Source: Gryganskiella cystojenkinii (Eukaryota > Mortierellomycota > Mortierellomycetes > Mortierellales > Mortierellaceae). Taken from it: a stretch of 17,512 nt of DNA. Positions 8,308 through 16,139 of the stretch are shown in pieces; positions within the stretch are counted from its first letter, which is position 1; every line of letters starts with the position of its first letter. A model generated the notes under the pieces. That model searched no databases and was not told where the DNA came from. It saw only the letters and a list, made by a program, of their open reading frames with translations. The translations under genes were made by a program, and so were the position numbers. The DNA lies in NCBI GenBank assembly GCA_015852425.1, contig JAAAIG010000802.1, positions 1-17,512 on the forward strand, read 5' to 3'.

Positions 8308-8667
8308 ATCATCGCATCTTGCGATCTCTCAAGCGATTTATTATCCGTCATTTCTCCAGGAGAAGGGACCCACATGTATTATGATGTCCTCTCTGCAACG
8401 ATGCCCGGGCTTAGAAGATGGACCAACGTCGCCAGTTGATCATAGGCTCGGAGTCCCGCACTGAGTTCTGTCGCCCAGGCTGGGTCAATGATTCGATCGC
8501 CGGCTGCATTCGCAAAGGTGCCTTCACCAAGACGGTATTGACAGATATCAAGTCGAGTGATACCGGTCATAGGAACCTGAAGGACTTGCAGCTGAGCGCA
8601 GCCCCGCCAAGATCATTCCACTTATTCGGGAGTGTCCACGGTCAGGTAGTGGAAAAATAGAAGTAGA
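8308..8667 (-). repeat. Inverted repeat, left arm (antisense copy of the LRR remnant)
   Basis: These 360 bases are the reverse complement of 8946-9305 with no indels. The inner 286 bases (8382-8667) match without a mismatch on reading; the outer 74 bases carry about ten substitutions. Read on the minus strand, the arm encodes the same LRR segment as the right arm (GITRLDICQYRLGEGTFANA). Because the spacer and right arm form a continuous sense LRR remnant, this left arm is probably the inserted inverted duplicate. Confidence 0.93.
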
Positions 8668-8689
8668 ACTCTGTCCCCATTCTTACTTC

Positions 8690-9315
8690 TAAACCTTAGA
8701 GACCAGGTCTGTGGCGACAAAGGATACGTGGATAACAGAGTAATCATCGCGAAAGTACGTAGATTGGGCTGGCGAAAAATACACCTCTTGACCTCGGATT
8801 CCTTTTCATCCAGACCGAGTATCGACGCTTTGCTGTCGAATGCGCACTCGCTCGAGTCACTGGTCACCGAGGAAGTGACTATGCAAGTTTCTACCAGTTC
8901 CTAGAACAAGCCGTCCGATTGAAGGAAGTCAAGACCATCGAAAGGTCTACTTCTATTTTTCCACTACCTGACCGTGGACACTCCCGAATAAGTGGAATGA
9001 TCTTGGCGGGGCTGCGCTCAGCTGCAAGTCCTTCAGGTTCCTATGACCGGTATCACTCGACTTGATATCTGTCAATACCGTCTTGGTGAAGGCACCTTTG
9101 CGAATGCAGCCGGCGATCGAATCATTGACCCAGCCTGGGCGACAGAACTCAGTGCGGGACTCCGAGCCTATGATCAACTGGCGACGTTGGTCCATCTTCT
9201 AAGCCCGGGCATCGTTGCAGAGAGGACATCAGAATACATGTGGGTCCTTTCTCCTGGAGATACGAAGGATAATGAATCACTTGCGAGATCGCAAGAGGGG
9301 ATGATAATTTTCTAA
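8690..9315 (+). pseudogene. F-box/LRR-family pseudogene (C-terminal LRR part)
   Basis: Family-typical segments appear in order but in changing frames. One frame gives LGWRKIHLLTSDSF, PSIDALLSNAHSLESLVTEE (about 8701-8901) and then meets TAG at 8902. The next frame gives FYQFLEQAVRLKEVKTIE (about 8889-8943). The first frame returns with WRGCAQLQVLQV, TGITRLDI and DPAWATELSAGLRAYDQL up to the stop at 9313-9315. The pattern (GW+KI.LL....S..LL..A.SLE.L, then W.GC..L..L) is that of F-box/LRR proteins of Mortierella-like fungi. At least two frame changes and one internal stop show it is broken. The right arm of the inverted repeat overlaps its 3' half. Confidence 0.65.
8946..9305 (+). repeat. Inverted repeat, right arm
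   Basis: This is the partner of 8308-8667; coordinates of paired bases always sum to 17613, so there are no indels. The 278 bp spacer (8668-8945) separates the arms. This arm continues the sense LRR reading of the spacer and so appears to be the original copy. Confidence 0.93.
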
Positions 9316-9424
9316 GGGTACTGAATGATTGGAGTGACTTAGTTTGCAGGTACTTTAATGTAGAAGAACGGGAAGAATATAGCGGACAAAACGTATCACT
9401 TATTTACTGACCATAGAGACGGGC

Positions 9425-9430
9425 TTTATT
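9425..9430 (-). terminator. Possible polyadenylation hexamer of the GT17 gene
   Basis: On the minus strand this reads AATAAA, about 125 bases beyond the GT17 stop codon. Other A/T-rich hexamers occur closer, so the choice is tentative. Confidence 0.35.
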
Positions 9431-9554
9431 ATCATTGCGTCTCTAAGAGCTGCAAAAATAGCAAATATGAAAGTAAAGTCTACAGTAATAATAAAACAGA
9501 AGTCGAAACTCTAATATTCTCCTATTAAAAGGTATACATATACAAAGGCGAGCG

Positions 9555-10793
9555 TCATGTGGGTTTCCACTTCTCATCCAGAGGGTTCTCAGGGTTCACA
9601 TCCAGAAATCCTGCATTCGTCCTGTTGCGCCTTTGGAGCAAATAACTAAACTCTTTCCGATGCTCGCTCACATACGAGGGCAGGTCTTCATTGTTTTCGA
9701 CATAAACAAATTGGTCCAAATCCCTTTCAAAGAGATCGCGACCCTCCTTGACGGCATTAAGGATCCACTGTCGACTCTTGTACTGGTCTTGGTTATGATC
9801 GAAATGGGAATAAGACTCGACCTTGGAGGTCACCTGGGCGATCGTGGGGAAACACCAAGAACAATGAAAGCAGGCATCGTCGACATAGGTGGCCAGACTA
9901 CTTTCTCGGAGACCCCGCATTTTGTTCCCTGCCTCGCGCCAGTCGTCACCGGAGAGATCACGCATTATCTTTGCTTGGGGGTCATCAGATCGAGTCTTCT
10001 GTGACCAATAATCAGAAGAGCGGTATCGAGCGACAACGGGTCCATGCCAGAGAGGTCCTGTGTGTTGATATTCGTAAGAATAGTAATAAAACTGACATGC
10101 GAAACGGAAGAGATCACTGCCAGAGCCTTCGGCGCCATCACTAAAGAGTCGTCCGTTTTCGGTCGAGAGGTCTTGGTCCCTCATCGCTTGAAGAACAGAC
10201 CTCCGGGGGAGTTCGTCCATATCTGATATCATGAGCCAGTCGCCGTCTCTGGGTCTGTGGGTATCGAGGGTTGTCCAGAATCCGAGGTTTCGTGTAACTT
10301 TCTCTCTATCCCAACCTGAGGACTGTGGATCAAACTTCTCGGCGGGAAGAACAACGTGAAGGATCTGGCGACGAAATTTTTCGAACCGCGGTTCGTTGAG
10401 GCGAAAGTACAGGGGTTTTGGCTGCCCTGCGAAGGTTCGTTCGGCTTCGATGATAACGAACCAGTCGACATGTTGAGAGAGTTCATTCAGACGAAGCTCA
10501 AGCAGATCGAGTTCGCTGTGAAAGAGAATGATGTCGTAAATCAGGGGTTGATATGAATCCTGAGTACTGCTGACGGCATCCGTGTTGCTGTTGTTTGAGA
10601 ATCGTGAGCTGGACCTGAAAGAGATGTCGTGTCGTTCCTGGACGATCAGCAAGAGTATAAAAGTTGCGACAAGATATAGGGACAGTTTTGCTGCGAAGGT
10701 TTTTTTTACGAAACGATGGCGGATCGATATTGAGGATGACCACCACCTAGAGTTGGAATCGTGCTGTGAGGCTAGTGGCAAAAGAGTGGCCAT
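9555..10793 (-). CDS. Glycosyltransferase family 17 (beta-1,4-N-acetylglucosaminyltransferase-like), type II membrane protein
   Basis: An uninterrupted frame encodes 412 residues. A short basic cytosolic N-terminus (about 1-36) precedes one membrane anchor (LSLYLVATFILLLIV, 37-51), then a Ser-rich stem and a lumenal catalytic domain: the topology of Golgi transferases. GT17 hallmarks are YDIILFHSELDLLELRLNEL (86-105), VDWFVIIEAERTFAG (109-123), GDWLMISDMDELP (184-196) with its acidic DMDE metal/nucleotide-binding motif, FYYYSYEY (235-242) and HCSWCF (310-315). The animal relative (MGAT3) adds bisecting GlcNAc to N-glycans using UDP-GlcNAc; what fungal members transfer and to what is not established by this sequence. 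The length is normal and I see no frame break. The start at 10793 gives a complete anchor; an in-frame alternative downstream would lose part of the tail. Confidence 0.93.
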   Translation of the reverse strand: MATLLPLASQHDSNSRWWSSSISIRHRFVKKTFAAKLSLYLVATFILLLIVQERHDISFRSSSRFSNNSNTDAVSSTQDSYQPLIYDIILFHSELDLLELRLNELSQHVDWFVIIEAERTFAGQPKPLYFRLNEPRFEKFRRQILHVVLPAEKFDPQSSGWDREKVTRNLGFWTTLDTHRPRDGDWLMISDMDELPRRSVLQAMRDQDLSTENGRLFSDGAEGSGSDLFRFACQFYYYSYEYQHTGPLWHGPVVARYRSSDYWSQKTRSDDPQAKIMRDLSGDDWREAGNKMRGLRESSLATYVDDACFHCSWCFPTIAQVTSKVESYSHFDHNQDQYKSRQWILNAVKEGRDLFERDLDQFVYVENNEDLPSYVSEHRKEFSYLLQRRNRTNAGFLDVNPENPLDEKWKPT

Positions 10794-11220
10794 GCTGTCG
10801 ATTGACGTGAAAAAAAAGTGAACAGAGACAGGCAGCGATAATGACGGTGATCTGAAGGATGTTGGAAAAGGAATGTGAGGATGCTGGGTGAGGGGAACTG
10901 AATGAGAATGAAGATGGTACAGGATTCAAGAACATGAATGAGATGGCCCATTTACTGCCCTTCCTGAACCACGCATCTCAACACCGCACTCTCGGTAGAC
11001 TACAGCCCATGCTCGGTTTTGGCGTAGACTTCCGCCAAACAAAGTTTTCTCAAGATCTTTCCATTTTTATTGGACAAGATCGATTTGATTTAAATTTCTT
11101 ATTCAATACGTCAGGATTACCCTCATGAAAGCAAGTCTTTTTTGACCTTTATGGAGGTTATTTGGTAATTGACTAAAAAATTTAAATCGCCGGCCAAAAA
11201 CCGAACTTGGACCGCAAGCA
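10794..11220. other. Intergenic region, no gene recognised
   Basis: This is the upstream region of the GT17 gene on one side and the flank of the hAT relic on the other. It becomes A/T-rich after about 11080. A 64-codon frame at 10934-11128 has no recognisable motif. I found no convincing terminal inverted repeat or target-site duplication for the transposon by eye. Confidence 0.4.
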
Positions 11221-11256
11221 TTTTTTTTTTAAAGTTGAGGGCGAAGTAAAAATCTG

Positions 11257-12303
11257 TTGCTGGAGTCAGAGCCTCACATAGGCTGCTGCAATTTTTGCGA
11301 GTTCAAATCCGTAGCAGGAAAAAACCACTTTGAGCGACTTCAAAAAAACTGTGAGCAAACAAGTAAAAACCTGTCGCACACGATGAACAACCGTCGAGAA
11401 GCATGCTTTGAATCTGCGAAAACAGGTTTTAAAGATGCTGCAAGGGCGCTGATTCAATGCTGCGAGAGTAGCTTGCTTGGATGAAACTTAGCACGATTTT
11501 CCAGAAAATCCACTCCCAATAATGCTCTTCAATACAATGTCCGCTCGCTTCCTTCTTTTCCATCTTCACATTCCCCATCCCCCATCTCCCTCCTTCTTTC
11601 TTCTAAATCACTTCCACACCGACACCCACCTCCACTGACTTACCAATGGAAACAGCGTCCTCCTCTTCCACATCAACCTCAATTGACTTACCCAAGGAAA
11701 CGTCATGTACCTCCTCCGTACCTTTCAAAGTCTCATCCAATCTATGGAGGTGGATGATCGTATCACGATTCACATGGTCAAAGGCGGCGATATGACCTCG
11801 ATCTCTGGTGGAAAGGCAAACCCCTCATCCAACGAAGAAGAGCAGCTCGAGACCTGTCTTCAGCAACTTGTTGTTGAAGGGGAGATTTCATTTAGGTTCC
11901 TAGGATCGGACTGTCTCTCGCGTCTCTGTGGTCAACTCAATCCGAAATTTCATGTCCCAGGTGCAGAAGAGACTTGAAGCCAGAGTTCGAAAGTAAAGGC
12001 TCAGGATTCGATCTGAGCTCAAGAAAATCGAACATATTTCTCTCACCCTTGACGCATGGACAAGCAAGGACAAGCGAGGGTATCTTGGGGTTACATGTTA
12101 CTTCTTCTCGGCGTCTTCCTAGATGACCAGTTTGTCATAGGGATAGAACGCATTCATGGGACTCAGACTGCCGATGTCGTATTGCAAGCTGTTCGTACGT
12201 ATTTGGCGTTGAATGGTTTTAAAGTCACAAAATTACTGCAGGGAGACGAAACTGCGCTGGAGTGTGGTTGTTCTATTTGTTATTCTGTTTTTTTGATCTA
12301 TTG
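11257..12303 (+). mobile_element. hAT-family DNA transposase relic, frameshifted and truncated
   Basis: Pieces of one hAT transposase lie in order across three frames. At 11257-11484, CCNFCEFKSVAGKNHFERL with Cys at +2 spacing and a following His/Cys forms a BED-type zinc finger. A Ser/Thr-rich linker follows. At 11705-11974, EGEISFRFLGSDCLSRLCG and LNPKFHVPGAEE is the conserved segment before the catalytic core. After a frame change, RSELKKIEHISLTLDAWTSK and RGYLGVTCYFF (about 11997-12112), the RNase H-like start with the first catalytic Asp region, follows an internal TAA at 11994. A second frame change gives FVIGIERIHGTQTADVV (about 12126-12180) and LALNGFKVTKLL. The rest of the catalytic core and the dimerisation domain are absent, so it cannot make active transposase. 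Confidence 0.8.
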
Positions 12304-12426
12304 ATTTGCTATCAGCTTCCAGCTCGGCACTTCTTTTTATAATCCGAAGAGTTTGTAATTATTGAAACGCACGATATTATTAATAATACTAATATTATAA
12401 ATTAAGCAGGTGAAAAATAACCTACT

Positions 12427-14920
12427 TCAAAGGCCATACTTATGCTGTCCCTCCATCACTTGCTGGACCTGCGACTCTTGTTCTAATCGAGCCATCTCCA
12501 TATCTAGCTCTCGCTGTACTTTCATCAACATCAATTTTTTCTGCGTCAAATCCGGATTCTCGGGCTGTACTGGCTGTGGACCAGGAGGAGGTGGTGGGTG
12601 ATACCAAGCACGATTACTGGAATCCCAACTGCTAATCCCAGTCAGCACTGGCGATGGGGATGCGTGTGGAGCTCCGCTGCTGACCTGACTAAAAGGGAGA
12701 CTGGCCGCGAGGCTCGTCTGATTTTCTGACACAAACTGATGTGGACCTCGAGGTTCGGCCCGACCGACTTCACCCCATACACCATTTCCGTCCGAGTTGA
12801 TGGGGAGATGTTGAGGGGATCTACCATATGCAACGGCGGCTGAATGACTTTGAGGATTTGTCCGTGGTATCGAGAAATCTTCTTCGCCTCCACTATAATA
12901 GCTGGAATAATGAGGCTGTTCCGAGGGTGGGAATCCCGTCGAGCCTCCTCCTCCTCTTTGTAGAGTGGTTGTAGGAGATAGCGGCGTCGCTGACATAGCT
13001 GAATGGTGCAACATGGACGGAGGTGGGGGAGTACTGACAGCCCGTGGGGGGGACGGTAGTGAGGGCTTATTCATAAATGGCGCGGAAGAGGTAGAGTCAA
13101 GAGGAGAGGAAGTTGAAAGGTGGAGTATTTCACCAGAGCCCCTTTTCGTCACTGTTTCCTGAAGCTGAACTGTATCTCCGTTAGGATGTCCGTGGTCGTC
13201 GTCTTGGTTCCTGTTGCTCCGCCCGAAGAGACCCTCCTTCCTCCGGAAAAGTCCATGGTCATTATTTCCTGACTTCTTCAGCGACGGAGGAGGGACGTTG
13301 TGGGACGCTTTTTTGCGTCGTCTGTAAAAGAAAAATCCGATCGCGGCAATCACCACAACACCGCCAACAGCACCACCAATGGCGCCGCCTATATTAGAAG
13401 ACTTTCCTGTTGAAGGAGGCGAATCGATGCTATTGGAGGGACCAGGTGTAGACGTCTGAGTCCCCTTCATTGTCGATGTTGTTGTTGCTGTGACACTTGT
13501 TGGCGGAGGTGCCGAAACCGCAAAGTCGTGAACCCATTGGTTGGTTGGGATGTTATAGATCAGCGGTGTGCTGCCCGCCGCCACTGTGTTCTGTGGATTC
13601 AGCTGCCCTAAAAGAACGCGAAATATAGATGACGGTATTAATAAGGATTTTCTTAGTTATCTAAGAAGGGAGTTGGTCTCTCGTTATTTTTCGTTCAGCA
13701 AAAGTAAGACGCGAAGTTTACCTCCCCAGACGATGAAGCTGTCCCCATTCGTAGCGCAGGTATGCCCAGCTATGGCATTGGCCACTCCGGCATCGGCCCC
13801 TTGCGTCCAGGTGAAATTGCTCAAGTGAAGGATGAAAATACTTGACGAGAACTGGTAAGTTGCGCTCATGCCACCAAACAAAATCATCTTGGTGTTGTCC
13901 GACGCTGTGGTTATAGACCGAGGGAACGGGGAATTAGAGTCTTTTTTTTTGGATCGTTTTTCACAACGAATAAAATCAACAAGCAATATTCACGTTACTC
14001 TGCACCATGCAATGGGAGTTGATATCACCAGGGGAAGTTCCTTGCGGTTTCTATAAATAAACAAAAAAAAATAAAAATCAATTGAGAGGCACTCCCCAGC
14101 TGTTCGATGGACTCTCAGGATTCCTTCCAATGCTCCAGGGTGCCCTGGGAATAAGGCTGACATTAGAAAAGGAAAACAGAGGCCCACTTACCAGAAGTGT
14201 CCACGTGTTGGTCGCCACGACATACTCGAACAAGTTTGGGCTGGCCGCTAAGCTCGTCGCATCAATCCCTCCATAGAGCAGCATCGAGTTCCGCGATTTA
14301 CAATACACAAAGGAATAATATCTGAGAGCAGACGAAATCTGAGTAGGCATGGCAACAGTGGTGATGGTATTCACGCTCAAGTCCAACCTACACATCGATG
14401 GCGTGGGATTTAAGCAACCATTAGGCATATACAGGACTCCAGCACCCGCACTTGTGGGATCAACCAGAGCCTGTTGACCATAGGCGTTTGAAATAGACAT
14501 TGTCGGTAGAGGACTATTGGTCCAAGTGTTACTAACGAGATTGAACATGGCCAACGTGGTAGGGTGAGAGAGGTCCCAGATGACCAATCGGTTATTGTCT
14601 GCAGTCACGGCCATGGACTGTAGCGAAATCATGGGTGCCACTGCACCAGAGGAGTTGCTAGGAAGGGTCTTCCATGGAGGTGATGCGTCGTTCCACGCGG
14701 TTGTCAGGCTCAAAGAGTAGAATGCTGAATATTGTGTTGTAAATTGTGCTCCTCCTTCGACGTAAAGGATGCCATTCACTGTTGCATAATTAGATTTGGT
14801 AACCACGACAGGCGTTACTGCTGCAGATGTGGATGGTGTGTTTCTCAGGGTGATGATCACCACAAGGAAAGGGAGCAGGTTGGCGGCGATGATGGGCATG
14901 CGACGAAACAGATGCACCAT
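12427..14920 (-). CDS. Kelch-repeat/galactose-oxidase-like beta-propeller membrane protein with long cytosolic tail
   Basis: Four exons on the minus strand, 14920-14192, 14050-13999, 13904-13722 and 13607-12427, join in frame to 714 residues; donors include GTAAGT and GTAACG. The chosen start (14920, alternative 14899) gives a signal peptide (RRMPIIAANLLPFLVVIITL). An open frame extends to 15211, but its extra residues look like translated leader. The ectodomain has Kelch-type blades: SNYATVNGILYVEGG, MFNLVSNTWTN, SRNSMLLYGGID, FEYVVATNTWTLL, KMILFGGMS, FIVWGG. After a Thr/Ser/Pro stalk comes a Gly-rich membrane helix (394-416) with an RRRKK stop-transfer. The tail (about 300 residues) is Pro/Ser-rich, has polyproline (HPPPPPG), and ends in a short coiled coil (QKKLMLMKVQRELDMEMARL). 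A surface or sensor role is inferred; no ligand is evident. The galactose-oxidase catalytic residues were not seen. Confidence 0.88.
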
Positions 14921-15640
14921 GACGGTATTGAGATAAACGAGGACGAGGAGGACCAGGAGAAGGGAGGAGGGGAGGACAGGAGGATAAGTCGGACTAGAGC
15001 GGATGGAGGCAGCCACTATCGGTGGTCCAGATGATCCAGATGACCTTGAATTCCGAGGACAAGCTTCGCAAAGGGAGCAAGTGAAGTGAGAGGGAGTCCC
15101 TGACAAGGAAGTAAGGACGAAAGGAGGCGGGGGTGAAAGCAAAGGGAAGAGTGGAAAATGAAGGCCCGCGAGGGAGAATGGGACGACTTCGATGACCCGT
15201 TCGCCCTCCATTCGCCCTCCTTTTGTTTCATGGCAAAGCTGATTGCTCTTTTTCTTTTTTCTTTTATGCCCGATGAGAGCAAAGTAAACCTTGTGCTACG
15301 CGTTTTTTCTTTTTTCTTTTCCAAGTCCATCTCAGTCAAAAATGGCGATTAAATTTTTTGTATTGAGCCGGGTCAACAATGTTGCATGGGGTTGATTCTG
15401 CAGGTCATTTTTAATCGCAATTATTATTTTCTTGGAGTGTTTTTTGTTATCCTGGTTGCACAAAGAAAATTTCAAGGGAACCTCATCCTTCTCGTTTTGT
15501 CTTTTTTTTTTTTATTGGTGCACATTCGAAATGAGTGCTGTCACTGGAGTACGCATCCTCTTCTTTTTCATTCACTCTTCCCTCACTACCATTCTAATCA
15601 AGATCTCCGCTGCTGTACTTACAGAATGGACGATCAGACC

Positions 15641-15680
15641 TTCTTCATCCTCTGACATTCTTCTTCATCCTCTGACTTCT
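15641..15680. repeat. 20 bp tandem duplication
   Basis: Two adjacent copies of TTCTTCATCCTCTGAC plus four variable bases (15641-15660 and 15661-15680) lie in a pyrimidine-rich tract. Confidence 0.8.
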
Positions 15681-16020
15681 TCTTCTTTCTCATGTTTCCT
15701 CTCGCCTCCCTCTTCTTTTTCCGAGTGACGTACCGAGGCGATACGCAAACGAACATGGCGGGACAAGGGGTTGAATCAAAGTATCGATCATCTTTGTGCT
15801 GAAAAAAAATGGCTTGTGTGCTGTACTCTCTGTTTCTGTACTGTTTTTTATGCGTGTGATGCACGGTGCTCGAGCCAAATCTTAAAAAGTTGACAGCGAC
15901 AGTGCTGTGAGAGTTCGCGAAACGTTTAAGGAACAGGTCTGCTCTTTTTCTCTAGCCTCTATCCTCGGCTCTCACTCTCTTAGATTCCTCATTACCATCA
16001 CTCCTCTTTGATCTCCCTCA

Positions 16021-16122
16021 CCTTCAACTCTTTCATCAACTCTTTCATCAGCTCTTTGAACTGTTACATCAACTCATTCGTGTGCTCTTTCATCAACTTT
16101 TACATCAACACTTTCATCGACT
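16021..16122. repeat. 12 bp-period repeat (TTTCATCAACTC-like) in the leader of the AMP-binding gene
   Basis: About eight degenerate copies of a TTTCATCAAC(T/A)C unit are present, some interrupted by short insertions. In the frame of the downstream gene they would read as repeats of S-F-I-N or N-Y-I-N, but no ATG in frame lies upstream, so they are placed in the 5' leader. Confidence 0.7.
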
Positions 16123-16139
16123 CGGTGTTCCTGATCACA

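Larger units (their letters stand above)
14921..16139. other. Divergent intergenic region between the Kelch and AMP-binding genes
   Basis: The part to about 15340 is the leader/promoter of the Kelch gene. From 15340 to 15720 it is T-rich with poly-T runs and a 20 bp tandem duplication at 15641-15680. The rest leads into the AMP-binding gene and carries a 12 bp-period repeat (16021-16122). Short open frames here have no recognisable motif. Confidence 0.4.

Noticed and set aside
8418..8660. Plus-strand 80-codon frame identical to a minus-strand frame at 8953-9195
   Set aside because: It is the antisense of the LRR segment and duplicates only because of the inverted repeat; it is not a second gene.
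14921..15211. N-terminal extension of the Kelch protein to an ATG at 15211
   Set aside because: The extra residues have no domain character and would bury the clear signal peptide that follows ATG 14920/14899.
16008..16139. Upstream in-frame extension of the AMP-binding enzyme
   Set aside because: It contains no ATG in frame and consists of a tandem repeat; the ATG at 16140 gives a normal N-terminus.
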